Assembly: GCA_964383495.1 (NCBI GenBank)
Contig: CAYLHG010000002.1
Location: 135,854-199,853 of the forward strand
Direction of reading: 5' to 3'
Length of the DNA: 64,000 bases
Source of the DNA: CAWKDC01 sp964383495
GTDB taxonomy: Bacteria > Pseudomonadota > Gammaproteobacteria > JABCZS01
Part shown: positions 15,924 to 25,602 of the stretch, piece after piece
Numbering within the stretch: the first letter of the stretch is position 1
Layout of the letters: each line of letters opens with the position of its first letter
Notes under the pieces: model-generated
What the model saw: only the letters and a program-made list of their open reading frames with translations
Databases searched by the model: none
Told to the model about the DNA's origin: nothing
Program-made: the position numbers and the translations under genes

Positions 15924-18900
15924 CACAGTCGCACTGCTTGAAGAATAGGCATGAGAAGCATTGAAGCGATAAAGCAAACTTTTCCCTTTTGAAAGTCCCT
16001 CGTCATTTAAACAATCCTTTTGAGCCTTATATGCAAGAGGTGGCATTGTTCGAGAAAAGCAAACAGTCATCGCATCTTTTATCATCTCATAGGTATATTG
16101 AGCGTCATTTCCAATGATGGTTGATCTTAATTCAAAATCAGCGTACATGCGTTTCTTGTTTTTCTCAAAATCATCACAAACCTTTCTAGCCTCATTTTCA
16201 GATTCTGCCTTTAAGAGTGGTTGAGTGAGATTACTATTGATTTTCATATCTATATAATTTAAAAACAATATCCTAAACTGATCTTTGATATGAGCATCTA
16301 TCCTGGTTGTATCACATCGTAGCAACTTCAAACCTGATATTAAACTTTCTTTTGATTGCCTATAATGCTCATATTCAACCTTGAGCATCTCTTTCAATAT
16401 TTCAGAACGAATTTGACTGAATTTAGCGTTGTCTGATTCTATTTCTAACAATTTTGACAAAATACCTAAACCTACGTTAAATTTAAAAAGCTCATTTTTT
16501 AAAAATAAACGAGTGATTTCTGGAACTACTTCTTTTATTTGTTCTCCGACTTTACTATCAACCTGGCCATGATCAATTTTATCAATATCTGCCATTGAAT
16601 AAAGATACGTTTCTCTCATCAATTCTTCTCTACTATCCATAAATGCTTTGCAAATATCTTCATATTTTTCCTCACAAGAATCTTCTATAGCCTTTAAAAG
16701 ATATGCCTTCACAAAACTAACAACTTCATTTTTCAGCATCTTTTCACATAATACGCCAATACCATCTGTCACATTTCTTCTTGTTGGATCATCAAACCTT
16801 GTCTGGATATCTGATTGCGATAAACTCAAAAGCGCTCCCCATCCTGAACAAGCTTGAATCGCGTCGATCCGACCATCACGGTGAGAATCTTTTGGAAAAT
16901 CGCTGACAAACACGGCTATCTTTTCAATCAACTCTCTGTCAAGATGTTTATTAATTTCTTGCTGCGCTTCCCTGTCTGCTATACCTAAAGCATTTGCTAT
17001 TCTCATGATATGTGATTTTTCACTCAAAAACCAACGAATTAAATTATCATTATCTGAACGATGATGTGAAAATTTATAACGAAAACTTTTTGCTAATTTT
17101 TCGCACAACATGGTTAATTTTGTTTTCAACCTATCATTAAATAGGTCAGATAAATTAAATTCCAGCACCTTATCTATTTCAGAAAATCGAGCTTTCATCT
17201 CTGAAACACGGGGCTCTGGGTTATCAGATTGAGCTATTGAATATATTGCGTCTCTCATTTTCTCACGCACTAGTGATAATATTCCCTTTTTTTCAGTTTT
17301 GAATTTTTCATCCTTGTATTTATTATCTCTATACTCCCCATACACTCTCAGCATAGCTGAATGTATTTTTTCGTTAACCATTGAATTTAAATCACCAACA
17401 GTTTTTCTTATTGCTAACACTTCGCCCAATTCTTTACAAACAAATTCGGCAACCTCATTTTTTATTAAATTTGATCTTAATATGTATTGATCAATGACTT
17501 TGTCATATAATTTATCTAATTTTTCATATGTTATTTCAAAATGTTTTATAATATCATAAAGTTCATTTTTGAACTCTGCTATATTCGACACAACACTCAT
17601 ATAATAAGCAACTTTTTCATCAGCATTTTTATATGAAATTTCACTCATTTTTAATTTAAATTCTTTCAAAGATTCATGCACTAATTTTTCAACAAAATAC
17701 AAGAGTTCATTTGCAAGCATGGACTTAATAAATTGGTTATTCACAATACAAGGCGCACAATTTTTAGAAAAATCTTGATTGTAGTTTTCCTGAAATTTCT
17801 TAAAAAGATCTAGCTTCTTCTGAAGATCATGCTCTTTCTCAAAAGGAATTACTAGTCTTTCTTCTATAATACGCGCGACAATGACAAAATGAATCGAAAT
17901 TGTTGATAATATTTTCACCGGAGAATTAAGATGTTTGATTTGATCAGCTGTTATTTGAAAACCTAACATTTTGCTTAATACAGTCGAAAACGCATTGCTG
18001 TTTTCTTCATTAAACATCATGATTGCCGATGAATCACTCGGTTTTAATAACTTAATAATCACAGGAATATAGTTAATATTTCTGAGAATCATTCCATATT
18101 CATGTCTATTTGCAAACTCGGCGTCAGACGCGATTACTTCCAATCGCTTGATGAATGTTTTGTTGGTTGCGACATGCGATAAAATATCCAAAAGATCAAC
18201 ATCTTTCGTCATCTCTTGAATCGTATTAACGCACTGCTCCATGCGCTGAGAAAATCCACCCACACGCATTTCATTGTCATCGATGGGTGGTTTTACCTCA
18301 AAAAATAATTTAGCCCAACACACAACCATCACTTGCAATACAACAACTATTTCAATAGCTAAACGAACATCAGCTATTATGTCGCCATGTTCACGTAAGT
18401 ACCTTGTTACATTCGCAGGAATGGGGTTTAGTGTCGCTGCACTGCTAATCATGTCACCAAAACTGTTCATTTCAGCAAAGGCAAAAATAGGCTTTCTTGT
18501 ACTCTCAATCTCCAAAAGCATTCTTTTGGTAGTAACTGCTGCCAAAAATACAAGTGCATCGGACGATTTGAGTGTATTATGCAAATAGATTAATTGTGAT
18601 AACAGTTCCAATAATACTTGTTTATTATATAGTTCTGTATAGACAGCAGGGCGTTGGAATTCTTCTCTCAGCGCTCTCATGCTTTGTTCATCGTTAAAAA
18701 ATGATCCGTGCATCATCAAAAGCTTGGCCAACTTAGCTTTGGGCAATCTGTGTAAATTGTCTATAAACTCCTCAACTGTTTTCATTTCATCAAATGCATA
18801 GATATCACTACTCAAATAATCTTGCAGCACCCTAAGAACTCTGCTGAGCGCCGGCGCACCGGATATATCTAAATTGGGGGTAGACAACGTGTTCTTAACT

Positions 18901-18992
18901 GCATTAAGGGCGTCCAAAAATGCCCGTAACGATTTTTGCTCTGTTGTCAGTTCAGGAGAGGAAAAAAAACTAAACATATCATTGGGATCCAC
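15897..18992 (-). CDS. Large orphan protein, candidate effector (1031 aa)
   Basis: I recognise no domain. The protein is largely helical and charged. It has one strongly hydrophobic stretch near residues 206-225 (DVRLAIEIVVVLQVMVVCWAK), which could be a membrane helix, and a Ser-rich C terminus (YSSSSATVSAKPSSSF). The coding sequence is more AT-rich than its neighbours. The open frame starts at GTG 18992; ATG at 18977 is an alternative, and neither has a good ribosome site. A CCACTT-TTT-AAGTGG hairpin covers the GTG and TATACT lies just upstream (19007-19012). The last nine codons overlap zapE. Size, composition and isolation resemble secreted effectors of Legionellales, but no secretion signal can be proven. 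Confidence 0.65.
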   Translation of the reverse strand: MDPNDMFSFFSSPELTTEQKSLRAFLDALNAVKNTLSTPNLDISGAPALSRVLRVLQDYLSSDIYAFDEMKTVEEFIDNLHRLPKAKLAKLLMMHGSFFNDEQSMRALREEFQRPAVYTELYNKQVLLELLSQLIYLHNTLKSSDALVFLAAVTTKRMLLEIESTRKPIFAFAEMNSFGDMISSAATLNPIPANVTRYLREHGDIIADVRLAIEIVVVLQVMVVCWAKLFFEVKPPIDDNEMRVGGFSQRMEQCVNTIQEMTKDVDLLDILSHVATNKTFIKRLEVIASDAEFANRHEYGMILRNINYIPVIIKLLKPSDSSAIMMFNEENSNAFSTVLSKMLGFQITADQIKHLNSPVKILSTISIHFVIVARIIEERLVIPFEKEHDLQKKLDLFKKFQENYNQDFSKNCAPCIVNNQFIKSMLANELLYFVEKLVHESLKEFKLKMSEISYKNADEKVAYYMSVVSNIAEFKNELYDIIKHFEITYEKLDKLYDKVIDQYILRSNLIKNEVAEFVCKELGEVLAIRKTVGDLNSMVNEKIHSAMLRVYGEYRDNKYKDEKFKTEKKGILSLVREKMRDAIYSIAQSDNPEPRVSEMKARFSEIDKVLEFNLSDLFNDRLKTKLTMLCEKLAKSFRYKFSHHRSDNDNLIRWFLSEKSHIMRIANALGIADREAQQEINKHLDRELIEKIAVFVSDFPKDSHRDGRIDAIQACSGWGALLSLSQSDIQTRFDDPTRRNVTDGIGVLCEKMLKNEVVSFVKAYLLKAIEDSCEEKYEDICKAFMDSREELMRETYLYSMADIDKIDHGQVDSKVGEQIKEVVPEITRLFLKNELFKFNVGLGILSKLLEIESDNAKFSQIRSEILKEMLKVEYEHYRQSKESLISGLKLLRCDTTRIDAHIKDQFRILFLNYIDMKINSNLTQPLLKAESENEARKVCDDFEKNKKRMYADFELRSTIIGNDAQYTYEMIKDAMTVCFSRTMPPLAYKAQKDCLNDEGLSKGKSLLYRFNASHAYSSSSATVSAKPSSSF

Positions 18993-19038
18993 TTAAAAAG
19001 TGGCTTAGTATATCATTAGCTAGCTACCCACGTCAATT

Positions 19039-21186
19039 CTACGCTGACTCTAACCTTGCGTATCCCAGCACCAGCCACTTAACCCCATTCGTTTGAAATT
19101 TTACTTGAACCCTTGCATGTGCGCCCTCCCCTTCAAATTGCGTGACAACGCCTTCCCCAAATTTTGGATGCCGCACGCGCGCACCTAAACGAAAAGGATA
19201 TTCTGCATCTATAGCTTTATTTTGAATTTGTTTTACTACCGTTTGAGATCGCGTGACACGCACTTCATTTAAACATTGTGTAGGTAGTTCCATTAAAAAA
19301 CGTGAGGGACGATTGTACAATTGTCTTCCATGCATCATGCGAGATTGCGCATAAACTAAAATCAATTTTTGCATCGCACGCGTCATGCCTACATAACATA
19401 ACCGCCGCTCTTCCTCTAGTCTCCCAGGTTCGCTGCTCGACATTTCGTGTGGAAATAGCCCTTCCTCCAACCCCGTTAAAAAAACCAATGGAAATTCTAG
19501 TCCTTTCGCACTATGCAAGGTCATTAATTGAACAGCATCGCTAAAAGCTGCTGCTTGCGCATCACCTGATTCCAACGCCGCATGGCTTAAAAAAGATTGC
19601 AACGCTGTTCCTGTTTCATTATCTGGCATTTCATATTGTTGCCCGGCAGTGATTAATTCTTCTAAGTTTTCAATTTTGGTTTGCGCTTTTTCACCTTTTT
19701 GAGAACGATAATGCTCCAACAAACCACTTGCTTCTAAAGCAACTGTAATTTGTTCTGCCAACGATAATTCAACCACAGATTCCTTCATACCAATAATCAA
19801 ATCAATAAAATGCTGCAACGCGCTGGCTGCACGCGTAGAAAAATGTGAATTTTTCAATAAATCAATGGCAGATTGCCACAATGATTTTTCACTGGCTCTT
19901 GCATAGCCGCGCAATTCATCTAAAGTGCGATCCCCGATACCTCTCACTGGTAAATTTACCACACGCTCAAATGCAACATCATCTTCAGGATGCTCCAATA
20001 ATCGCAAATAAGCGAGTGCATCTTTAATTTCAGCGCGCTCAAAAAAGCGTAAGCCACCGAAGATACGGTAAGGAATATTGGCACGAATCAACGCTTCTTC
20101 TAATACGCGCGATTGCGCGTTTGAGCGGTACAAAATGGCGCTGTCTTGATAATGTCCATGCGAAATATACCATTGCTGAATGCGCGAAACAACATAATGC
20201 GCCTCATCAATTTCACTAAAAGCAGCATAAACATCGATTAAATCACCGCCTTTTGATTCCGTCCATAACTCTTTTCCCATACGATTATCATTAAATCGTA
20301 TTAAATGATTCGCCGCTTCTAAAATAGTTTGAGTGGATCGATAATTTTGTTCAAGTCGTACAATACGCGCAGAAGGGTAATCTTGTGTGAAGCGATGAAT
20401 ATTATCTTTTGCACCACGCCAACCATAAATCGATTGGTCATCATCCCCTACAATCATCATATGATTATCTGGACCCATTAACGCACGCAACCATGCATAT
20501 TGAATACTGTTCGTATCCTGAAATTCGTCCACTAAAACATGTGAAAACCGCTGACGGTAATGCGCTAAAATGTCCGGATGATTTCGCCACAATTCATGCG
20601 AGCGCAATAATAATTCTGCAAAATCCACCAAACCCATACGCTGGCACGCTTCTTCATACGCAACATAAATGCTGTGCAATGTTCGGCTGGGCATATCATA
20701 ACCCGGCGAAATATGTGCTGCACGCAATCCTTCATCTTTTTTTTGATTAATGTAATGTTGCACTTGCCGTGGCGGAAAACGATCATCATCAATTTCTAAT
20801 TGCTTCATCACGCGCTTGATTAAACGTTGCTGATCATCACTATCTAATACACCAAACCCTTCAGGCAACCCTGCCTCTGCCCAATGCTGCCGCAGTAAAC
20901 GATGTGATAATCCGTGGAAGGTTCCTACCCACATGCCCATCACAGACATACCCAGCAAGGTCTCGATTCGCTCACGCATTTGTGCCGCTGCTTTATTAGT
21001 GAATGTCACCGCTAAAACCGCATGGGGCGATAAACCGTACGTTTGCAATACCCAAGCAATGCGATGCACTAATACGCGTGTCTTTCCGCTGCCTGCACCA
21101 GCTAGCACGATCAGGTGTTGCGCATCTGCCGCCACGGCAGCCCTTTGCTCTGTATTGAGTGATTCCAAAATCACAGACATGTTCAT
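19039..21186 (-). CDS. uvrD: DNA helicase II (UvrD)
   Basis: This is an SF1A 3'-5' helicase for nucleotide excision and mismatch repair. It is 715 residues, close to the 720 of E. coli. It starts with SLNTEQRAAVAADAQHLIVLAGAGSGKT (Walker A at 29-36). It then has GMWVGTFHGLSHRLLR, DEFQDTN, the VGDDDQSIYGWRGA motif III, VRLEQNYRS (motif IV) and MTLHSAKGLEFPLVF (motif V). It ends with the C-terminal tudor-like segment FGEGVVTQFEGEG. GAGGGG lies 7 bases before the ATG. It is divergent from the HslV-like gene, with 57 bases between them. Confidence 0.95.
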   Translation of the reverse strand: MNMSVILESLNTEQRAAVAADAQHLIVLAGAGSGKTRVLVHRIAWVLQTYGLSPHAVLAVTFTNKAAAQMRERIETLLGMSVMGMWVGTFHGLSHRLLRQHWAEAGLPEGFGVLDSDDQQRLIKRVMKQLEIDDDRFPPRQVQHYINQKKDEGLRAAHISPGYDMPSRTLHSIYVAYEEACQRMGLVDFAELLLRSHELWRNHPDILAHYRQRFSHVLVDEFQDTNSIQYAWLRALMGPDNHMMIVGDDDQSIYGWRGAKDNIHRFTQDYPSARIVRLEQNYRSTQTILEAANHLIRFNDNRMGKELWTESKGGDLIDVYAAFSEIDEAHYVVSRIQQWYISHGHYQDSAILYRSNAQSRVLEEALIRANIPYRIFGGLRFFERAEIKDALAYLRLLEHPEDDVAFERVVNLPVRGIGDRTLDELRGYARASEKSLWQSAIDLLKNSHFSTRAASALQHFIDLIIGMKESVVELSLAEQITVALEASGLLEHYRSQKGEKAQTKIENLEELITAGQQYEMPDNETGTALQSFLSHAALESGDAQAAAFSDAVQLMTLHSAKGLEFPLVFLTGLEEGLFPHEMSSSEPGRLEEERRLCYVGMTRAMQKLILVYAQSRMMHGRQLYNRPSRFLMELPTQCLNEVRVTRSQTVVKQIQNKAIDAEYPFRLGARVRHPKFGEGVVTQFEGEGAHARVQVKFQTNGVKWLVLGYARLESA

Positions 21187-21243
21187 GGATAAACCCCTCG
21201 GTCTTATGCTAATATTTCCCCTTCAACCACAATGAGGTGCTCT

Positions 21244-21816
21244 ATGTCAACCGTCACTGCCGTCCGCAAAGGCAACCACATCGCCATCGCCTGCGATACC
21301 CTCATCAAATGGGGCAGCGAAAAAAACCCAGCGAAATATGTTGTTAACCATAATAAAATCATTCAGGTGAAAGATAGTTACCTGGCAGTTACAGGTCCTG
21401 CAGCAGGCATCCTCGCACTGCGCCATCATTTTAACACAACCAAAGAAAGATTTTCATTTGACACAGTCGATGATATTTTTCTAACGTTTAGAGATTTCCA
21501 ACATCAGTTAAAAGAATACTATCACTTTGAAAGTAATGAAGAAGAAACAGGCTTTGAGCCCAGCACGCTTTATGTTCTTATTGTGAACCCTCGCGGTATT
21601 TTTGCAGTAGGCTCTTACCGAGATGTACAAGAATTCGAGCGTTTTTATGCTTATGGTTCAGGCAATGAATTTGCGTTAGGCGCGATGTACCAATGCTATG
21701 ATGACGCTCAATTAACAGCTGAACAAATTGCTCGCATGGCGATTGAGGCTGCATGTGAATTTGATGATGCTACGGCGGCACCCGTGATTTCTTACATGAT
21801 TGAGGCGAAAAAATAA
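21244..21816 (+). CDS. HslV-like Ntn hydrolase (proteasome-fold paralogue)
   Basis: This 190-residue protein has the proteasome beta/HslV fold but is not HslV. After Met removal the N terminus would be STVTAVRKGNHIAIACD. The spacing to Asp17 matches HslV, but Ser stands where HslV has its Thr1 nucleophile. Lys30 in PAKYV could act as the catalytic lysine. Later segments (GPAAGILALRHHF, YAYGSGNEFALGAMYQ) match the HslV positions for AGGTADAF and the GSGGPYAQSAARAL region. No HslU-like ATPase is adjacent; the true hslVU lies at 43.5 kb. GAGG precedes ATG 21244. It overlaps the next gene by one base (TAATG). Substrate and activity are unknown. Confidence 0.75.
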   Translation: MSTVTAVRKGNHIAIACDTLIKWGSEKNPAKYVVNHNKIIQVKDSYLAVTGPAAGILALRHHFNTTKERFSFDTVDDIFLTFRDFQHQLKEYYHFESNEEETGFEPSTLYVLIVNPRGIFAVGSYRDVQEFERFYAYGSGNEFALGAMYQCYDDAQLTAEQIARMAIEAACEFDDATAAPVISYMIEAKK

Positions 21817-22532
21817 TGCAACTCCCCAAATTGATTGCGCATCGCGGTGCTTCAAAATATGCACCTGAAAACACGATGGCTGCTTTCCGAAAAGCATTTG
21901 AAATGGGTGCGACGTGGGTGGAAACAGATGTGATGTTAACGCAAGATCTCATTCCCATTTTGCATCATGATGATTCTCTGCAAAGAACAGCTGGTGTGAA
22001 TATTTGTGTACAAGATTGTACTTTTGAACAAATTCAACAATATGATGTCGGCGGTTTCTTTTCGCCTGATTTTAAAGACGAAAAAATTCCAACCCTAGAA
22101 ATGCTATTAACATTTTTAATTGAAAAAAATATGGGATTAAATTTAGAATTAAAGCCTACATTAAGCGCTGAAATGATCACTGCTCGAATCGTAATGCAAG
22201 CCGTCATTGCCACTGGCTTCCCCAAAGAAAAAATATTAATCTCAAGTTTTTCAATGTTAGCATTGGAACAAGCCTATGCCCGCGCTCCTCACTATCGTTA
22301 TGGATGGTTATGCGATAATGAGCGTAATTTAGAGATGGGGCTTGCAAGCATTATTCCTTTTATCTCTATGCATTTAAGTGAAGCGTTTATCACACGTGAA
22401 TTAATTGCATCACTTACCACACGAAATTATGCTACGTTAGCGTTTACCGTGAATGAATATGCACTGGCTGATAAGCTGTTTAAAATGGGCATATCCAGTA
22501 TTTTCAGTGACGATCCGCAGTTGCTAAGATAA
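21816..22532 (+). CDS. Glycerophosphodiester phosphodiesterase (UgpQ-like, cytosolic)
   Basis: This enzyme hydrolyses glycerophosphodiesters to glycerol 3-phosphate and an alcohol. The 238-residue protein has the GDPD signature LIAHRGASKYAPENT, the acidic pair ETDVMLT, the second histidine in PILHHDDSL, the ELKP motif in NLELKPT, and the C-terminal FTVNEYALADKLFKMGISSIFSDDP. There is no signal peptide, so it is cytosolic like E. coli UgpQ rather than GlpQ. It is coupled to the HslV-like gene by a TAATG overlap. No glycerol phosphate transporter is nearby. Confidence 0.9.
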   Translation: MQLPKLIAHRGASKYAPENTMAAFRKAFEMGATWVETDVMLTQDLIPILHHDDSLQRTAGVNICVQDCTFEQIQQYDVGGFFSPDFKDEKIPTLEMLLTFLIEKNMGLNLELKPTLSAEMITARIVMQAVIATGFPKEKILISSFSMLALEQAYARAPHYRYGWLCDNERNLEMGLASIIPFISMHLSEAFITRELIASLTTRNYATLAFTVNEYALADKLFKMGISSIFSDDPQLLR

Positions 22533-22590
22533 ATACGCCCAACGGCATCAACTTTAAAAATCCACTAGATCTCAAAAACCCCCACAGGGT

Positions 22591-22614
22591 GATATACTTC
22601 TTATCATTAATGAT
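22591..22614 (+). promoter_or_regulatory. Candidate promoter and operator of the S24-type regulator
   Basis: A -10-like GATATACT (22591-22598) is followed by the perfect 12-base palindrome ATCATTAATGAT (22603-22614), directly ahead of the ribosome site of the regulator. This is the position expected for an autoregulatory operator. Inference only. Confidence 0.35.
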
Positions 22615-22630
22615 GTTTCACGGGGTGATT

Positions 22631-23314
22631 ATGACAAACAACAAAGCAGCAGCGAAACAAGCCAAAGTTGAATCGCAAGCCTTGTCTCGTAACTTAGCTC
22701 GGCTCATTAAAGATCGCCGAACCAGCGAGGCAACCATTTCTGAGGCGTTAGGGCTACCTGTTCTTACCGTTCGTCGGATCAGCTCGGGGGAAACAGCCGA
22801 TCCTCATATTTCAACACTCAAGCAATTAGCAGACTATTTTCAGGTTTCAGTAGACGCCTTAATTGATGGCAATCTTCCAAGCTCAGTACACATCATGAAC
22901 ACAGTGCACAAACCTCAGTTTACGCCTATTCTCGATTGGCAAACTGCTACAGAGATGACCAACATACAAGCGATCAACCTTGCTGAATGGAAAGAATGGC
23001 ACGCTATTATTCCCATGCACCCTATCAGTAACTTTGCTTTCACTGTAAAAAGCAAACCGTCTATGCACCCCCGGTTCCCTATTGGCACGCTGTTCACCAT
23101 TGACCCAGCACAACCAGCGCTGGATGGCGATTTGGTGGTGATTAGGATGCTACAAGACGGCACCTTATCTTTACGAGAAATCTGTATAGATCCACCTCGC
23201 TGGCAACTGAAGCCGACTATCCCAGGCTCAGACACTTTATTTTTTGACGCTTCACAGCACCAGGTTGTAGGACCCGTGGTGCTCACAATAACGCATGGCA
23301 GGAGTGGGAACTAG
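22631..23314 (+). CDS. HTH/S24 LexA-like transcriptional regulator
   Basis: The 227-residue protein has an N-terminal XRE-like helix-turn-helix (ATISEALGLPVLTVRRISSGE, about residues 35-55, then TLKQLADYFQVSVDALIDG). Its C-terminal S24/LexA-like domain contains KPSMHPRFPIGT, where the Ser of PSM corresponds to the LexA nucleophile, and DGDLVVIRMLQDGTLSLREI. LexA's catalytic lysine (TVKRL) aligns with Arg or Leu here, so self-cleavage may be lost. The arrangement resembles Legionella cI-like regulators. GGGGTGATT precedes the ATG. It lies 34 bases upstream of kup; targets are unknown. Confidence 0.8.
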   Translation: MTNNKAAAKQAKVESQALSRNLARLIKDRRTSEATISEALGLPVLTVRRISSGETADPHISTLKQLADYFQVSVDALIDGNLPSSVHIMNTVHKPQFTPILDWQTATEMTNIQAINLAEWKEWHAIIPMHPISNFAFTVKSKPSMHPRFPIGTLFTIDPAQPALDGDLVVIRMLQDGTLSLREICIDPPRWQLKPTIPGSDTLFFDASQHQVVGPVVLTITHGRSGN

Positions 23315-23316
23315 CC

Positions 23317-23322
23317 TATAAT
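23317..23322 (+). promoter_or_regulatory. -10 box ahead of kup
   Basis: TATAAT in CCTATAATGTG, directly after the regulator stop and 26 bases before the kup start. No good -35 box is visible at 17 bases. Confidence 0.4.
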
Positions 23323-23348
23323 GTGTATGTATCAGCATGGAGCACACA

Positions 23349-25217
23349 ATGAACCGCCCGCAAGCCACCCCCTCGCTATTTCTGCTCGCCACCCTGGGTG
23401 TAGTTTACGGCGATATTGGCACAAGCCCTTTATACGCCATGAAAACCTGTTTTCAATTGTATGGGCTAGATATTAATCCTGTGAACGTATTGGGCGTTTT
23501 ATCCTTAATTTTTTGGTCACTCTTTTTTGTTGTTTCTGTTAAATACATCCACATTATTTTGAAAGCGAATAATCATGGGGAAGGCGGCATTTTATCATTG
23601 CTCACATTATGTTCACGCCTGGGGCCGCCGCGCATTCGTCACATTGTTACGTTTCTCGGTATATTAGGCACAGCATTATTTTATGGCGATGGAGTGATTA
23701 CGCCTGCTATTTCGGTATTAGGTGCGTTAGAAGGATTGAGTGTTATTTCGGGTGATTATGCAAATGATATTTTACCATTAGCTATCTTAATTCTCATTGC
23801 TTTGTTTATGTTACAAAAAAAAGGCAGCCAAATGATAGGCGGCATGTTTGGACCTATTATGTTCATATGGTTTGCGGCATTAGCAGTATTAGGCATTTAT
23901 CAAATCACTCAAACCCCGCAAATATTAATGGCTTTAAACCCTTATCATGCGATACAATTTTTAATGGCCAACGAGTTTGCTGCACTGTTAACATTCGGGG
24001 GCATTGTATTAGTTGTCACAGGGGCAGAAGCGTTATACGCAGATTTAGGCCATTTTAATCTTCAATCCATTCGTATCACCTGGACATACTGTGTTTTCCC
24101 ATCACTGGCACTGAATTACTTTGGGCAAGGCGCATTGCTATTACAAAATCCAAATGCAATTGACAATCCTTTTTACATGATGGCGCCTCAGTTCCCTTGG
24201 GCATTATATCCTTTGGTGATACTTGCCACGCTTGCCACTATTATCGCATCCCAAGCTATTATTTCAGGTATTTTTTCAATCAGTTGGCAAGCAATTCAAT
24301 TGGATTATTTACCACGAATGAAAGTTATCCATACCTCTGCGCATAAAATTGGCCAAGTTTATTTACCTACCATTAATTATTTTCTTTTATTTGCAACAGT
24401 CGTGGCTGTACTTATTTTTCAAGACACAAATAGTTTAGCATCAGCTTATGGTGTTTCCATCACGTGGATTATGATGATCACATCTACATTAGCAGTGATT
24501 TATGCTTTATATCATAATCACTGGTCACTCTCAAAAACCATGCTGATTTTCACACCCTTCTTGATATTAGATTTTTTATTTCTTACTACTAGCTCGGTTA
24601 AAATTTTCACAGGTGGATGGTTTCCATTAGCCATTGCGACAATTATGTACCTGATTATTTCGTCTTGGAAAAAAGGCAGAAAAATACTTTTGCGCGAGCG
24701 CAATATGCAAGAGCATGATTTTTTACCTTACATTCGTGATATAGCAAAATTGCATCATGAAAGAATTCCTGGAACAGCTATTTTTTTAAGCCGATCCATC
24801 AACAAAGTGCCTAGCACTTTTGAAATTCATTTAAAACATAACAAATTTTTACATGAACGTGTTATTTTCTTATCCATCATTACACATCAAAAGCCTAAAA
24901 TCTCAGAAGAGAATCGGTTAAAAATCATCGAACTTGATCATAATATTTATCAAATTTATGCAAACTTTGGATTTGTTGATGTTCCCGTTTTATCAGATGT
25001 TTTAAATCAAGTGAAAATGGCAGGTATCACCTTTGATTTAACAGATACTTCTTTTCTGATCAGCAAAGGTTTGCCTGTTGCTTCTGCTGAAAAATATTTA
25101 ACAGGCATCCAAGAAAAGATTTTTATTATTTTGTCACACAATGCCGTGAATGCCACTGAATTCTTCCAGCTACCCGATGATCAGGTGGTGGAGTACGGGG
25201 TGAAGTTCAAAGTATGA
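23349..25217 (+). CDS. kup: Low-affinity potassium uptake protein Kup
   Basis: This is an inner-membrane K+/H+ symporter of the KUP/HAK/KT family with 622 residues. The family signature GVVYGDIGTSPLYAMKTC is near the N terminus. It is followed by HGEGGILSLLTL, YGDGVITPAISVLGALEG, about twelve hydrophobic segments, and a cytosolic C-terminal domain ending VEYGVKFKV. Start: GGAG lies six bases before ATG 23349; an in-frame ATG four codons upstream lacks spacing. The regulator just upstream may control it. Confidence 0.95.
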   Translation: MNRPQATPSLFLLATLGVVYGDIGTSPLYAMKTCFQLYGLDINPVNVLGVLSLIFWSLFFVVSVKYIHIILKANNHGEGGILSLLTLCSRLGPPRIRHIVTFLGILGTALFYGDGVITPAISVLGALEGLSVISGDYANDILPLAILILIALFMLQKKGSQMIGGMFGPIMFIWFAALAVLGIYQITQTPQILMALNPYHAIQFLMANEFAALLTFGGIVLVVTGAEALYADLGHFNLQSIRITWTYCVFPSLALNYFGQGALLLQNPNAIDNPFYMMAPQFPWALYPLVILATLATIIASQAIISGIFSISWQAIQLDYLPRMKVIHTSAHKIGQVYLPTINYFLLFATVVAVLIFQDTNSLASAYGVSITWIMMITSTLAVIYALYHNHWSLSKTMLIFTPFLILDFLFLTTSSVKIFTGGWFPLAIATIMYLIISSWKKGRKILLRERNMQEHDFLPYIRDIAKLHHERIPGTAIFLSRSINKVPSTFEIHLKHNKFLHERVIFLSIITHQKPKISEENRLKIIELDHNIYQIYANFGFVDVPVLSDVLNQVKMAGITFDLTDTSFLISKGLPVASAEKYLTGIQEKIFIILSHNAVNATEFFQLPDDQVVEYGVKFKV

Positions 25218-25253
25218 ACGATAGTAACACGTCATTGCAAGGCTCGGATATTA

Positions 25254-25511
25254 TTATTGCTGCCTCTTCAACTGCGACTGAGGCTGCCCGTGTGTTCTTT
25301 CCATAAATTGTTGGTATGTTTCCCCAATCCTCACACCTTCAGAAGAAGTTTGAGCGCTTTGATTCTGGGGTACATCAGCCGCCTCATCGATAGTATTCAT
25401 ATACTTTGCATTCTGAATGTTGACTTGGTTTTGCAGAACTGTCGTATCAGCGTACGCTACATTCATCATCAAACCAAGCATCGTGGTAACAACGTAGCAT
25501 CTTAGACGCAT
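25254..25511 (-). CDS. Small exported protein (85 aa), function unknown
   Basis: The N terminus MRLRCYVVTTMLGLMMNVAYA is a signal peptide with likely cleavage after AYA. The mature part is 64 residues, polar and Gln-rich (VLQNQVNIQNAKYMN, RTHGQPQSQLKRQQ). AAGGAG lies well placed before ATG 25511; an open frame reaching 25571 lacks such a site. It is the downstream member of a pair of small exported genes and converges with kup. I recognise no family. Confidence 0.6.
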   Translation of the reverse strand: MRLRCYVVTTMLGLMMNVAYADTTVLQNQVNIQNAKYMNTIDEAADVPQNQSAQTSSEGVRIGETYQQFMERTHGQPQSQLKRQQ

Positions 25512-25602
25512 TGTGTTTTTCTCCTTTACGGGGCGACCAAACCCCACCTCGTACAACCGATACGCTTGCACTCGCCCTTTAAAAGGGGTGGGCGGGTTTT
25601 AA

